Source: an uncultured Clostridia bacterium
GTDB taxonomy: Bacteria > Bacillota > Clostridia > Christensenellales > UBA1242
NCBI GenBank assembly: GCA_944383915.1
Contig: CALWRJ010000016.1
Span: 1 to 64,000, forward strand
Direction of reading: 5' to 3'
DNA: 64,000 nt
The notes below the pieces were generated by a model, which worked only from the letters and a program-made list of their open reading frames with translations, was not told the DNA's origin and searched no databases. The first letter of the stretch is position 1. Every line of letters starts with the position of its first letter. Position numbers and translations under genes: made by a program. Positions 7,206 through 17,433 of this stretch are shown here, piece by piece.

Positions 7206-7859
7206 CTATCTACCGAAATTTTGAGTTTTTGGCTCTATAAGTTCGTGACCTGTGTTCTTTTTGTATTCGACTTTAATAATATCGCAGATTTCGTCAACGC
7301 AACTATCTATATCGTTATTTACAATTCGATAATTGTATCTAAATTTGTTTTTATTTTTAATAATACGGTCTTTTATAAGTTCTTTTTCGCGTTCTTGAAC
7401 ATTTGTATTGTCATTTCTCTTTTTAACTCTATCGATTAATTCACTATCAGGCGCATCAACTAAAATAGTTATAATAGGCAGTGGTTTTTTGCCTTGTTTT
7501 TCTCGATATGTATTAATGCGAACCTTTGCATTTCGATAACCGTCTACATCAAAATCTTTTATTGCTATTTTCGTGTGTGTTAAAACATCATTAATAGCGG
7601 TAATATAAGTACCATAAAGATTTCCATAAACTCTTTTTGCTTCAACAATTTCGTGCTTATTAATTTTATCGTAGAATTCCTGTTCACTTAAAAAATAGTA
7701 ATCTTTTCCGTTTACTTCACCGGGTCTTGCTGGTCTTGTAGTGCAGGAAGCAAAACGGTCGATATTTTCTTTTCCTAATTTTTCTATAACCTTACTAATA
7801 ACAGTTGTTTTACCCGCCCCCGTACTACCAGCAATCATAACAATCATGCGTGAATCCAT
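7206..7859 (-). CDS. Guanylate-kinase-like protein
   Basis: 217 residues. A P-loop GSTGAGKTT lies at about residues 11-19, followed by the GMP-binding signature SCTTRPARPGEVNGKDYYFLS, so the fold is that of guanylate kinase (ATP + GMP to ADP + GDP). An arginine-rich lid region (DRVKKRNDNTNVQEREKEL) follows. The tail from about residue 190 is longer and more polar than usual. It stands alone, on the strand opposite to both neighbours. True guanylate kinase usually sits near rpoZ or priA, so this may be the only gmk or a divergent paralogue. Its last codons border the repeat-rich segment at 7065-7185. Confidence 0.8.
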   Translation of the reverse strand: MDSRMIVMIAGSTGAGKTTVISKVIEKLGKENIDRFASCTTRPARPGEVNGKDYYFLSEQEFYDKINKHEIVEAKRVYGNLYGTYITAINDVLTHTKIAIKDFDVDGYRNAKVRINTYREKQGKKPLPIITILVDAPDSELIDRVKKRNDNTNVQEREKELIKDRIIKNKNKFRYNYRIVNNDIDSCVDEICDIIKVEYKKNTGHELIEPKTQNFGR

Positions 7860-7980
7860 AGTTTTCCGCCTTTCTTTTATTAATTAAATTATACCAAATA
7901 TAGTTAGAAAAGTCAATAGAGCGTTTATAATGATTTCATATTATTTCATTTAGCATAATAAAATAATATCTGGAGGTATT

Positions 7981-8694
7981 ATGTCTAAGGCGTTTAAAAT
8001 TTTTAGGTCACTTGGAGTAAATGTTATAATTGTTGTAATGCTTGGTTTTTTGTGCGTGCTTACGATTGATGATAGCGCTTATAGTGTATTTAATCCTAAT
8101 GCTAATAATGTTTATTATCGTGGAAATACGGCTCAAAATAATGTTTCTTTAATGATAAATGTGTATTGGGGGAATGAGTATCTAGGGGATATGCTCAATA
8201 CTTTAGATGAGTATGGCGTTAAAACGACTTTTTTTGTCGGTGGTATGTGGGTATCAAAGTTTCCAGAGGAATTTCTTAATATTGTAGATAAGGGGCACGA
8301 AATAGGCAATCACGGCTTTTTTCATAAAGACCAGGATAAATTAGACTATATGGGAAATCAGCAAGAGATATATAACACACATAAATTAGTAAAAGAGCAT
8401 ACGGGCAAAGATATGACCTTATTTGCTCCGCCCTCGGGTGCTTTTAACAATGCAACAATCGAAAGTGCTACAAATCTTGATTATCAAGTTATAATGTGGA
8501 GCAGGGATACAATAGATTGGAGAGACCAAGATGCAGACCTAATATATAAGCGCGCAACTGAAAATTTATCAAATGGAGAACTAGTTTTGATGCATCCTAC
8601 ATTATGCACAGCGCAAGCGCTCCCTAGGATATTGGAATACTGCAAAGAAAATAATTTAAATGTTGTCCCTGTATCTAGTAATATAATGACTTGA
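7981..8694 (+). CDS. Polysaccharide deacetylase-like membrane protein
   Basis: 237 residues. A signal anchor spans about residues 14-32, then a NodB-type deacetylase domain faces the outside. Visible motifs are the metal site HEIGNHGFFH, FAPPSGAFN (the RxPxG position) and LVLMHPT near the end. The first NodB motif, normally TFDDG with the catalytic Asp, reads MINVYWGNEY here, so the usual acidic pair is lost. This resembles sporulation-associated PdaB/YlxY-type proteins, as I recall them. A role in cortex or spore-wall peptidoglycan is inferred from the sporulation gene content. GGAGG precedes the ATG. Confidence 0.8.
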   Translation: MSKAFKIFRSLGVNVIIVVMLGFLCVLTIDDSAYSVFNPNANNVYYRGNTAQNNVSLMINVYWGNEYLGDMLNTLDEYGVKTTFFVGGMWVSKFPEEFLNIVDKGHEIGNHGFFHKDQDKLDYMGNQQEIYNTHKLVKEHTGKDMTLFAPPSGAFNNATIESATNLDYQVIMWSRDTIDWRDQDADLIYKRATENLSNGELVLMHPTLCTAQALPRILEYCKENNLNVVPVSSNIMT

Positions 8695-8699
8695 TTTGC

Positions 8700-8728
8700 T
8701 TGCCTAGATATTTTTAAAGTGATATACT
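8700..8728 (+). promoter_or_regulatory. Promoter of the M16 peptidase gene
   Basis: TTGCCT at 8700-8705, a 17-base spacer and TATACT at 8723-8728, in the short gap after the deacetylase gene. Confidence 0.65.
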
Positions 8729-8758
8729 AAATCTAAATTTGTTTAAGGAGAAAATCTT

Positions 8759-10027
8759 ATGTACACAACAAAAACATATCCAAATGGACTTAGATTAATA
8801 CACAATTTCGATAACACTAACAAAATTGTTTCGGTACAATTTGTTACACTAGTTGGTGGTAAAGATGAAGACGACTCAAATCGTGGCATAGCGCATCTAG
8901 CAGAGCATATGTTTTTTAAAGGAACAAAAACGCGTTCTGCAAAAGACATTACTTTAATGTTTGATAAACTTGGCATTACTAATAATGCGTCAACTTCCCA
9001 AGATTTAACATTGTTTTATGGAAATGGTTTAGATTCAATGACTGAATCGATTTTTGATTTACTTTCAGATTGCTTCTTTAACGCAACTTATCCAAAGAAA
9101 GAATTAGATAATGAAAAGAAAGTCGTATGCAGTGAACTAAAAATGTATTTAGACGATAACAGGGACGCAATGGTTACAAATGGCACATGTCTAGCGATGC
9201 AAGGAACACCGTATGAATATGTGCTTGGCGGCACTGTAGAATCGGTAAGTAATATTGAACAAGATGACTTAATAAAATTCCACGATAAGTTTTATGTACC
9301 TAATAGGCTAGTTATTAGTGTTAGTGGAAATGTAAGTTTAGACGAAGTAGAAAGACTGATAGAAAAATATGTTTTATCTCAATGTTCTCAAGAGGTTATG
9401 GAACCAGTTAAGTACTCGATTTTAAATTATCAAGTCGATTTAAAGCAAAGATTTAGATTTGATAAGAAAGACACAGAACAAAGTTATGTCTTTATTGGTT
9501 TTAATACTATGCCTAATAGTAGCAAAGATAAGATAAAGTGTTCTTTAATGCTTAATGCGCTTGGTGGGTATTGCAGTTCAAGATTATTTCAAAAAGTTAG
9601 AGATGAAAAAGGACTTGTTTATAGCGTGCAGGCATATTATTCTAGTTATATTGAAGGAATAATTGGTATTATCTTTATGTGTGATAATGATAAATTGAAT
9701 GAAACTTTTGATGCCATTAAAGAAGTATTAGTCGAAACTAGAAAATCAGGATTTACTGAAGACGAATTAACAACTGATAAGAACATAACAAAAACTTATA
9801 CTGTTATGAATGAATTAACACCTTATGGTAGGGCAAATAGCGCAGCAAAGAGTTTAATATATAAAGATAAGATAGAAACAGTTGAACAAGTACTAGAAAT
9901 GATTGATGCTACCACTGTTGATGACTTAAATGAAATGTTTAAAAAATATTTTGATGATACTCAACTAACAACATATATTATATCAAAAGATAATACATTT
10001 GACCCTATAGAACTACTTACAAAGTAA
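8759..10027 (+). CDS. M16-family zinc metallopeptidase
   Basis: 422 residues with the inverted zinc motif HLAEH (about residues 47-51) and the third ligand region LDNEKKVVCSE about 75 residues later, as in pitrilysin/MPP-type peptidases. The second half has the inactive R-Y-type domain (SRLFQKVRDEKGLVYSV). One protein therefore holds the two-domain half-clamshell and it probably acts as a dimer. M16 genes (ymfF/ymfH, mlpA type) lie upstream of pgsA-cinA-recA in many Firmicutes, which matches this position. The substrate is unknown. The domain is cytoplasmic with no signal peptide. Confidence 0.9.
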   Translation: MYTTKTYPNGLRLIHNFDNTNKIVSVQFVTLVGGKDEDDSNRGIAHLAEHMFFKGTKTRSAKDITLMFDKLGITNNASTSQDLTLFYGNGLDSMTESIFDLLSDCFFNATYPKKELDNEKKVVCSELKMYLDDNRDAMVTNGTCLAMQGTPYEYVLGGTVESVSNIEQDDLIKFHDKFYVPNRLVISVSGNVSLDEVERLIEKYVLSQCSQEVMEPVKYSILNYQVDLKQRFRFDKKDTEQSYVFIGFNTMPNSSKDKIKCSLMLNALGGYCSSRLFQKVRDEKGLVYSVQAYYSSYIEGIIGIIFMCDNDKLNETFDAIKEVLVETRKSGFTEDELTTDKNITKTYTVMNELTPYGRANSAAKSLIYKDKIETVEQVLEMIDATTVDDLNEMFKKYFDDTQLTTYIISKDNTFDPIELLTK

Positions 10028-10143
10028 AGCGGAAATCTCGGGGGCGGAAATTCTAAAAATACTTGCGTTTTGTTTGTGTTTTTTTGGAAAAAATGTTATT
10101 ATAATAAAAAATGATGAGAGTATACTAAAATAGGAGGTTTATT

Positions 10144-12822
10144 TTGAAAAATTATACCGACAGAAATGTGGGAACACCTAAAAATAAACTTTCAACGCGC
10201 GCTCGTGTAGGAATCGCTGTTTTAGTATGCTCTCTTTTTTTACTTATTTGCTTGATATTTAATTTCTTACCATTTATTCGTTCCTTTATATTAGGAACTT
10301 TTGGCTTGGCGTCATATCCTGTAATAGTTGTTGCCGGATTAATTGGTGTTTTACTTATTTACAACAAAAAATATACAATAGCTAAAAATTATGTTATTAG
10401 TATATGTGTGCTATATTTCCTTTTGATATGCGTTTTGCAAACTGCTTTAACAAATATGGCTGATAGCAGTATGGGAGATTATTTAGCTAATGTTTATAAT
10501 GAAAAAACTACGGCAGGCGGAGTTATTGCAGGAATAATAGCATATGGCTTTTGTGCGTTGTTCAATTATGTTGGCGCGTATATTTTATTTGTAATAGGTG
10601 CGATTATTTGTGTTGCGTTTATGGTAGATTATTTTCTAAAAATGAAAGATTACAAAAAGTTAAATGCGCGTGCAATAAGTTATCCAATAAATAAAGAAAC
10701 AAGTCGTATTCAAAATAATGATAATAATCTTGATAAACAAGTTTTCAAAAAACATAATGTTTTAGACAGACTAAAACAAAAAGAGGCTGAATTGAACGCG
10801 GCAAAAATTACTCTTAACGCAGAACAAGAACCTGTTACAGTGGCGCACGAAAAAAATAACAGTGATGAAATGGCAAATAAGATTTTTGGGGGCGATTACC
10901 AAAATCTTGTTCACAAACAAAATGATATAAAATCAAATGAGCAATCATTCACTTTAGATGAATTTATTAATCAGGCTAACAATAATTCATTTGAAAATTA
11001 CAAATATAATAACACACCTCAATATATACCATCAAATAATTCTTATAAAACTACTAGCACTAATGATGTTTATTCTCATGTTGAAACACCTAAAAGTGAT
11101 GAATTTAGCGCCGATTTAAAACTTGAACCTTTAGAACCATTAAAAGATTCTATAAATGCAGAACAGAGTGGGCAAATTGAACAAAGTGAGACTATATTAG
11201 ATAATGTTAATAAGATGTTTAGCGAAGTTCCACCATCAGTTGCTCCACCTATATCTGATTTACATCAAAATTCAAGCGAGAAAAAGGCGACTCAACTTGA
11301 AATGCAACAAACTAAGCCGACACCTAATCCTACAACAAAATATAAAAAGCCCAGCCCGTATGTGCGTCCACCTGTAAGTATGCTTACAACACAATCAAGC
11401 AAGCTAAATGGCAACGAAGCAGATTTTAAACAAAAAGCGCGCATATTGGAACAGACTCTTGAAAGTTTCAAAATTTCGGCAACTGTTGTAGGTATCACTC
11501 ATGGACCGGCCGTAACGCGTTATGAAATACAAATGCCTGCTGGAATTTCAGTAAAGAAAATAAGCCAGCATAGTGATGATATTGCAATGATGATGCAGTC
11601 CTATGGTGGTGTTCGTATCGAAGCGCCAATCCCGGGAAAAAACTTGGTTGGTATTGAAATTCCTAATGAAAAAATTGCAACAATTGGTTTAACAGATATT
11701 ATAAATTCACCAGAGTTCCATAATAGCAAGTCTCCGCTTACAGTTGCGTTAGGAAAAGATATCTCTGGGACTATTAAAGTATGTGATTTAGCGGCAATGC
11801 CACACTTGTTGGTGGCTGGTTCAACGGGTAGTGGTAAATCTGTTTGTTTAAATGTTATTTTAATAAGTTTACTTTATAAACTTGGAATGGATGATTTGAG
11901 ATTAATATTGATTGACCCAAAGCGAGTAGAGTTTACAAGTTACAATGGTTTACCACAGCTTTTAACCCCAGAAGTTATTTGTCAGCCTAAACAAGCGCTC
12001 AATGCTTTTGATTGGGCAATAAATGAAATGGAAAGTCGTTTCGATACATTCCAGCGTTTAAGAGTGCGTGATATTAATGAGTATAACTCATTGGAAGCTG
12101 TGTATAAAGGTCGCGAGCCTAAATTGCCACGAATTGTAATTATAGTAGATGAATTGGCAGACCTTATGATGATGGCTCGCAAAGATCTTGAGGAAAAAAT
12201 TATGCGAATTGCGCAACTGTCGCGTGCTGCGGGTATTCACCTAATTCTTGCTACACAAAGACCTTCAGTTAATGTTATTACTGGTACAATTAAAGCAAAT
12301 TTGCCTTCTAGAATTGCTTTTGCGGTAAACAATTTCGCAGATTCAAACACGATTATAAATCAGGGTGGTGCAGAAAAATTGCTTGGTCGTGGTGATATGT
12401 TGTATGCACCACAAAACTTGCCTGAACCTGTGCGTATTCAATGTCCTTTTATAAGTAATACAGAAATTTTAAATATAGTTGATTTCATAAAAAATAACAA
12501 CGAAACTGATTTTGATGATGAGCGAACAAAATTAATTTTGGAAGGTAAAGGAACAAATGGAAATGGTAATGGTATAGGTGATGATAGTGATGGGGTGGAA
12601 TATGATCCAATTTTACCAAAAGCGTTGCTTGATTTTATAAGATCTGGCACAGGTTCTATATCAGCAATACAACGCAGATACTCTGTTGGCTATGCTAGGG
12701 CGGCAAGAATTGTTGACCAAATGGAACAAGCGGGATTTATTTCAGCACCCGACGGTACAAATAAAAACCGTCAAATTTTAATAGACGTAGAAAAATACAA
12801 TGAACTATTTTCAGGTGAATAG
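10144..12822 (+). CDS. ftsK: FtsK/SpoIIIE DNA translocase
   Basis: 892 residues. About four N-terminal membrane helices (residues 20-175) are followed by a long polar Asn/Gln-rich linker (about 190-420). The motor comes next, with Walker A GSTGSGKSV near residue 558, LILIDPKRVEF, the Walker B region IVIIVDELADLMMM and ATQRPSVNVITG. A C-terminal winged-helix gamma domain (about 825-890) reads the polar sequences that direct translocation. It pumps chromosomal DNA at the septum, and in spore formers SpoIIIE moves DNA into the forespore. It uses a TTG start with AGGAGG seven bases upstream. It is the first gene of a run leading to pgsA, cinA and recA. Confidence 0.96.
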   Translation: MKNYTDRNVGTPKNKLSTRARVGIAVLVCSLFLLICLIFNFLPFIRSFILGTFGLASYPVIVVAGLIGVLLIYNKKYTIAKNYVISICVLYFLLICVLQTALTNMADSSMGDYLANVYNEKTTAGGVIAGIIAYGFCALFNYVGAYILFVIGAIICVAFMVDYFLKMKDYKKLNARAISYPINKETSRIQNNDNNLDKQVFKKHNVLDRLKQKEAELNAAKITLNAEQEPVTVAHEKNNSDEMANKIFGGDYQNLVHKQNDIKSNEQSFTLDEFINQANNNSFENYKYNNTPQYIPSNNSYKTTSTNDVYSHVETPKSDEFSADLKLEPLEPLKDSINAEQSGQIEQSETILDNVNKMFSEVPPSVAPPISDLHQNSSEKKATQLEMQQTKPTPNPTTKYKKPSPYVRPPVSMLTTQSSKLNGNEADFKQKARILEQTLESFKISATVVGITHGPAVTRYEIQMPAGISVKKISQHSDDIAMMMQSYGGVRIEAPIPGKNLVGIEIPNEKIATIGLTDIINSPEFHNSKSPLTVALGKDISGTIKVCDLAAMPHLLVAGSTGSGKSVCLNVILISLLYKLGMDDLRLILIDPKRVEFTSYNGLPQLLTPEVICQPKQALNAFDWAINEMESRFDTFQRLRVRDINEYNSLEAVYKGREPKLPRIVIIVDELADLMMMARKDLEEKIMRIAQLSRAAGIHLILATQRPSVNVITGTIKANLPSRIAFAVNNFADSNTIINQGGAEKLLGRGDMLYAPQNLPEPVRIQCPFISNTEILNIVDFIKNNNETDFDDERTKLILEGKGTNGNGNGIGDDSDGVEYDPILPKALLDFIRSGTGSISAIQRRYSVGYARAARIVDQMEQAGFISAPDGTNKNRQILIDVEKYNELFSGE

Positions 12823-12840
12823 TTTTTAATAGGAGTTATT

Positions 12841-13503
12841 ATGAATTTACCAAATAAACTTTCAATATTTCGAATTATGCTTGTACCTTTTATAATGTTC
12901 TTTTATTTAGCACCCTTTATTCCGTATGGTATTGGTAAAATTTTAGCTATAGTTTTATTTATTGTAGCAGCACTTACTGATTTATTTGATGGAAATATTG
13001 CGCGCAAAAATGGTCTAGTTACTGATTTAGGGAAGCTTCTTGATCCTATTGCTGATAAAATGTTAATTACCTGTAGTTTGTTCTTAGTAGTTTTTGATCA
13101 AACTATAGCATTTCCTTGGGGAATAATTGCACTTACTATTCTTTTTGCTCGTGATTGTGTAGTAAATGGTGTAAGGCAAATTGCTGCGACAAAAGGAGTT
13201 GCTGTTGCTGCAGAATGGAGTGGGAAATTAAAAGCTATTCTTGCTTATATTTATATACCATGGTTTATGTTTATTGCTGTACTAAATGTGTTTGGTGATG
13301 TGTCTGGTATGGATACTGCTATTTTAGTATTTGAAATAATAGGGTACATTGTTATGGCTGCCGCAACTATTGTTACAGCATGGTCAGCTATTGATTATCC
13401 ACTAAAAAACAAAGCAGTAATTTTTACTGATAACAAAAAAGATAATGAAATCAAAGCAGAAAATAAAAATGTTGAAAATAATGATAAATCTAAAACTGAA
13501 TAA
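12841..13503 (+). CDS. pgsA: CDP-diacylglycerol-glycerol-3-phosphate 3-phosphatidyltransferase
   Basis: Membrane enzyme making phosphatidylglycerol phosphate from CDP-diacylglycerol and glycerol-3-phosphate, the committed step to acidic phospholipids. The CDP-alcohol phosphotransferase signature is complete: DLFDGNIARKNGLVTDLGKLLDPIADK, with the required Asp residues. 220 residues, with about five membrane helices and an extra charged tail (after about residue 195) rich in Lys, Glu and Asn. It starts 18 bases after ftsK with an AGGAG site. The order pgsA-cinA-recA is conserved in Firmicutes and supports the call. Confidence 0.95.
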   Translation: MNLPNKLSIFRIMLVPFIMFFYLAPFIPYGIGKILAIVLFIVAALTDLFDGNIARKNGLVTDLGKLLDPIADKMLITCSLFLVVFDQTIAFPWGIIALTILFARDCVVNGVRQIAATKGVAVAAEWSGKLKAILAYIYIPWFMFIAVLNVFGDVSGMDTAILVFEIIGYIVMAAATIVTAWSAIDYPLKNKAVIFTDNKKDNEIKAENKNVENNDKSKTE

Positions 13504-13521
13504 AAATACAAAGGAATATGT

Positions 13522-14496
13522 ATGCGGGCTAACTTAATAATGTGTTTTGATGAAGGGAATAGTGAATTTGCTGAAACGACCAAATTTTTATTGCAGCAAA
13601 AATTTAGTCTAGCTATACAAGATGTAATCAGTGTAACACAAATTCCTTTATATTCTCGCGTAAATGACATAGCTAGATGTTTATGGGATAGTACAATTAT
13701 TGCTGTAGGCTTTTGTGAAAATGAAATCTTAAACAATATAAAAATAGCTTGTAATAGTTATTATAATTGCATGCCAATTTCAACAAATTTTGGTTTATTT
13801 TATAAATCTGGGAATAAATATTGTAGCATTGTTGATATAAGCAATACACAACTTTTTAATCTTGATGAAAAAACTTTAAAAGTTTTATATGATATAGATG
13901 ACACCATTTGTTCAAAAATATTTGGTTTAGAGTATCAAGATATAGTCAATAGGCTTTTTAGTATACCAGAATTTAGTATATATGATTATTCGATTTTTAC
14001 TAATTATGGAGATACTCAATTAGTTGTTCGAAGTCCTAACAATATAGATTTATTGAAAAGATTTATTTACAATAAATTTGATGATTGTATTTATAGTGAT
14101 GAAGCAAAACATTTAATTGATTGTGTTGCTGAATTGCTAACTATTAGAAAAGAAAGATTTTGTTTAGCTGATTTTGTTTCAAATGGTTTTGTAAAAAATG
14201 AACTTTTAATTAATAATGTAATGAAAACAAATTTGGTAAATCTTGACGAAGATGAATTACTTGCTATTAAAAATCCTGAAAATGCTTCTCTTTTATTGGA
14301 GGCGAAAGATATAGATTTTTTAGTTATGATTTTTGGTAATTTAAATAATATGAATATCATTTTAAAGGATAGGGAATTTTCTCGAAGTTATTCGCTAAAA
14401 CTAAATAAAGAAACAAAGTATAATTTAAATTATTTAACAAATTTTGTTTTAAATAAAATTTTTTGTAAATTACGCAAAAACACTTTGCTTTTTTAA
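13522..14496 (+). CDS. Degenerate CinA-like protein
   Basis: 324 residues with no strong motif. The slot between pgsA and recA is where cinA normally sits, and weak similarity runs along the length. SRVNDIARCLWDSTIIAVG resembles the MoaB-like domain, IFGLEYQDIVNRLF with LVVRSP resembles the middle KH-type domain, and LLTIRKERFCLADFVSNGF sits where the amidohydrolase motif AESCTGG should be. The GTELLLG and ESCTGG motifs are both missing, so pyrophosphatase and nicotinamide-mononucleotide deamidase activity are doubtful. The frame is intact and starts at ATG 18 bases after pgsA, so it is probably expressed. It could also be an unrelated family in the same slot. Confidence 0.5.
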   Translation: MRANLIMCFDEGNSEFAETTKFLLQQKFSLAIQDVISVTQIPLYSRVNDIARCLWDSTIIAVGFCENEILNNIKIACNSYYNCMPISTNFGLFYKSGNKYCSIVDISNTQLFNLDEKTLKVLYDIDDTICSKIFGLEYQDIVNRLFSIPEFSIYDYSIFTNYGDTQLVVRSPNNIDLLKRFIYNKFDDCIYSDEAKHLIDCVAELLTIRKERFCLADFVSNGFVKNELLINNVMKTNLVNLDEDELLAIKNPENASLLLEAKDIDFLVMIFGNLNNMNIILKDREFSRSYSLKLNKETKYNLNYLTNFVLNKIFCKLRKNTLLF

Positions 14497-14529
14497 AGTT
14501 ATGTTGTATAATATTAGAACAAATGTTTA
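14484..14529 (+). promoter_or_regulatory. recA promoter with SOS box
   Basis: TATAAT at 14507-14512 with a weak -35 (TTTGCT, 14484-14489) 17 bases upstream. AGAACAAATGTTTA at 14516-14529 matches the Firmicutes LexA box pattern GAAC-N4-GTTY and resembles the box before lexA in this window. It lies right after the -10, where LexA would block transcription. Confidence 0.75.
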
Positions 14530-14545
14530 AATAAGGAGTACTATT

Positions 14546-15610
14546 TTGGCAGATAAAGAAAAAAGTGAAAATGATAAGCAAAAAAATTTGCAACAAGTTA
14601 TTGCACAATTAGAAAAACAATTCGGTAAAGGTGCATTAATGAGATTAGGTGACAATGCTAGACAAGTTGTTGATGTAATTCCAACAGGGTGTCTAACTCT
14701 TGACATTGCACTTGGTATTGGTGGTATGCCTCGAGGACGCATAGTTGAGATTTTTGGACCTGAGTCATCAGGTAAGACAACAGTTGCGCTACATGTAGTT
14801 GCAGAAGCGCAAAAAATGGGCTTAACAACAGCATTTATAGATGCAGAACATGCACTTGATCCTGTTTATGCGGGAAATCTTGGGGTTGATATTAACTCAT
14901 TATATATTTCTCAACCGGACAATGGGGAACAAGCTCTTGATATTACTGAAAGTTTAGTTAAGAGTGGAAGTATTGATTTAATTGTTATAGACTCAGTTGC
15001 AGCATTAACTCCAAAAGCAGAGCTTGATGGCGAAATGGGTGACGCTCATGTTGGATTATTAGCAAGATTGATGAGCCAGGCAATGCGTAAATTAACCGCT
15101 TATATCAATAAATTTAATGTATGTGTCATTTTTATAAATCAATTGCGCGAAAAAGTCGGTGTAATGTTTGGAAATCCAGAAACAACTACAGGTGGGAAAG
15201 CTCTCAAATTTTACTCTAGTATAAGACTTGATGTAAGGAAAACTGATACCATTAAAGATGGAAATAATATAATTGGTAATAGAACGAAAGTCAAAGTTGT
15301 TAAGAATAAACTTGCGCCTCCATTTAAAATTTGTGAATTTGATGTTATTTATGGGAAGGGTATTTCACGAGAAGGTTGCATTCTTGATTTAGCACTAGAT
15401 TATGATATAATACAAAAAAGTGGTAGTTGGTTTGCTTATAAAGATGAAAAAATTGGTCAAGGAAAAGAAAATGTTAAGCAGTATTTAGCAGATCATCCGG
15501 CTAAATACAAAGAGATAGAAGAGGCCATAAAAGATAAAATGGCGCCTAAGGAAACAACTCAAGATATTGAAATAGACGAAAATATAGCTGATGATAATTC
15601 CGTAGACTAA
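14546..15610 (+). CDS. recA: Recombinase RecA
   Basis: 354 residues. RecA forms filaments on single-stranded DNA, catalyses strand exchange and triggers LexA self-cleavage. It has Walker [10 protein letters not shown] (about 68-76), the [10 protein letters not shown] motif, [15 protein letters not shown], loop L1/L2 segments ([30 protein letters not shown]) and an acidic C-terminus. It starts at TTG 14546, seven bases after AAGGAG. It has its own SOS-box promoter, and a terminator follows, so it can be expressed separately from pgsA and cinA. Confidence 0.98.
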   Translation: MADKEKSENDKQKNLQQVIAQLEKQFGKGALMRLGDNARQVVDVIPTGCLTLDIALGIGGMPRGRIVEIFGPESSGKTTVALHVVAEAQKMGLTTAFIDAEHALDPVYAGNLGVDINSLYISQPDNGEQALDITESLVKSGSIDLIVIDSVAALTPKAELDGEMGDAHVGLLARLMSQAMRKLTAYINKFNVCVIFINQLREKVGVMFGNPETTTGGKALKFYSSIRLDVRKTDTIKDGNNIIGNRTKVKVVKNKLAPPFKICEFDVIYGKGISREGCILDLALDYDIIQKSGSWFAYKDEKIGQGKENVKQYLADHPAKYKEIEEAIKDKMAPKETTQDIEIDENIADDNSVD

Positions 15611-15616
15611 TAAAAC

Positions 15617-15651
15617 AGCTGTTATACTCATTTAGTATAATGGCTTTTTTT
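15617..15651 (+). terminator. Intrinsic terminator after recA
   Basis: A 12-bp stem with two G-U pairs joins 15617-15628 and 15634-15645 around a 5-base loop, followed by seven Ts. Confidence 0.85.
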
Positions 15652-15721
15652 GTTTTTAATAGTTTAGCAAAACTCAAATTGTTAATAATAAGAATTAGTC
15701 ATTAATTTGCTATTTTTTAAC

Positions 15722-15750
15722 TTGACTTTTAACTGTATTTGTTCTAAAAT
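15722..15750 (+). promoter_or_regulatory. Promoter of the RNase Y gene
   Basis: TTGACT at 15722-15727, a 17-base spacer and TAAAAT at 15745-15750. It lies about 75 bases before the start codon of rny. Confidence 0.75.
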
Positions 15751-15826
15751 AAATAAGTATATAAAATTAATTTTTATATCAATTCCTTATGGATTTTAAA
15801 TAAATTAAAAGAGAGGAAACTAACCA

Positions 15827-17425
15827 ATGCAAAACTCTTTAATAGGGTTGCTTGGTGTAAATTTGAGTACCGCTGTTTTGGTAGTCACTATTTTGGCTTG
15901 CCTAATCGTAGGCATTGTAGGTGGTATACTTGTATTTCGTGCTATTGTAATAAAAAAAATTAATAACGCGAAAAATTCGGCTACTAGCATTATAGAGGAA
16001 GCTCATATTGAAGCTAAAGCAATTTTAAAAGAGGCGCGTCTTTCTGCTCAAGAGGAATCATTAAAGATAAAAACAGAGACGGAAAATGAGTTAAAAGAGC
16101 GCCGTGTTGAAATAGAAAAATTAAATAATCGATTCTTACAAAGAGAGGAATTTATAAATAATCGAGAACAATCTTTGGAGAAAAAGAATGATGCTCTTGA
16201 GAATTTCAAAGAAAAATTAGAGGCTCAAGAGAAAAAACTTGCTACACAGCAAAGTGATTTAGATAAAAAATATGAGGAGATTACGGTAGAACTTCAAAAA
16301 GTTGCAGGGTTAACAAAGGACGAGGCTAAAGAAAAATTGATAACGCAAATTACTAATGAAGCAAAACATGACGCAGCTATTAAATTGCGTGAATTTGAAC
16401 AAGAAACAAAAGATAACGCGCACAAAATTGCAACGGAAATCATATCAAGTGCTATACAGAAATACTCTGCTGATTTGACTAGCGAAACGACTGTAACAAC
16501 TGTTGCTTTGCCTAATGATGATATGAAAGGTAGATTAATAGGTCGTGAAGGTCGCAATATTAAGGCTTTAGAAATGGCTACAGGTATTGATTTAATTATT
16601 GATGATACACCTGAAACAATTGTGTTATCTGGGTTTGATCCAATAAGACGAGAAATTGCTCGAATAGCCATTACAAAACTAATTCAAGATGGGCGAATTC
16701 ATCCAGCAAGAATTGAGGAAATGGTAACAAAAGCGCGCAAAGATGTTGAACGAGATATAAAGGAAGCAGGCGAAAATGCTGTTTTGGAAACTGGTATAAT
16801 AGGGTTACATCCTGAACTTATAAAAACTTTAGGTAGATTAAAATACCGCACAAGTTATGGACAAAATGTATTAAGGCATTCAATTGAAGTGTCATTTATT
16901 GCTGGGATGCTAGCAAGCGAATTAGGTTGTGATGAATTGACAGCAAAACGTGGTGGTTTACTTCATGATATCGGTAAAGCAGTTGACCATGAAGTCGAAG
17001 GAACTCATGTGTCGATAGGAACACAACTAGCCCGAAAGTATAAGGAAAATGATAAAGTTATCAATTGTATTGAGGCACATCATGGTGATGTTGAATTTAC
17101 TTGCATTGAGGCTGTATTAGTACAGGCGGCAGATACGATTTCAAGTGCACGCCCAGGAGCTCGTAGAGAATCAATTGAAAATTATGTTAAACGACTTGAG
17201 AAATTAGAGCAGGTTGCATCAGCTTTTGATGGTGTAGAAAAGGCTTATGCTATTCAAGCAGGTCGTGAAGTTCGTATTATTGTGAAACCTGAAACTGTTT
17301 CTGATGACCAATGTTTGATGTTGGCTCATGATATTGCTAAAAAAATTGAATCGGAAATGGAATATCCAGGTCAAATCAAAGTAAATGTTATAAGAGAGTG
17401 GCGTTCTGTAGATTATGCAAAATAG
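15827..17425 (+). CDS. rny: Ribonuclease Y
   Basis: 532-residue membrane-tethered endoribonuclease that starts mRNA decay in Firmicutes. An N-terminal helix (about residues 10-35) is followed by a long coiled coil rich in Glu and Lys (about 45-200). A KH domain with [15 protein letters not shown] (about 235-250) follows, then an HD domain with [12 protein letters not shown] and the EAHHGD segment. The length fits the family (about 520). AGAGG precedes the ATG. Its place after recA is conserved in many Clostridia. It shares a short gap with the dipeptidase gene downstream. Confidence 0.97.
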   Translation: MQNSLIGLLGVNLSTAVLVVTILACLIVGIVGGILVFRAIVIKKINNAKNSATSIIEEAHIEAKAILKEARLSAQEESLKIKTETENELKERRVEIEKLNNRFLQREEFINNREQSLEKKNDALENFKEKLEAQEKKLATQQSDLDKKYEEITVELQKVAGLTKDEAKEKLITQITNEAKHDAAIKLREFEQETKDNAHKIATEIISSAIQKYSADLTSETTVTTVALPNDDMKGRLIGREGRNIKALEMATGIDLIIDDTPETIVLSGFDPIRREIARIAITKLIQDGRIHPARIEEMVTKARKDVERDIKEAGENAVLETGIIGLHPELIKTLGRLKYRTSYGQNVLRHSIEVSFIAGMLASELGCDELTAKRGGLLHDIGKAVDHEVEGTHVSIGTQLARKYKENDKVINCIEAHHGDVEFTCIEAVLVQAADTISSARPGARRESIENYVKRLEKLEQVASAFDGVEKAYAIQAGREVRIIVKPETVSDDQCLMLAHDIAKKIESEMEYPGQIKVNVIREWRSVDYAK

Positions 17426-17433
17426 GAGTCAGT

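Noticed and set aside
7182..7439. Plus-strand frame of 85 codons
   Set aside because: It lies antisense to the guanylate-kinase-like gene, which has clear motifs. A hydrophobic Phe/Ile-rich product is what the reverse of such a gene gives.
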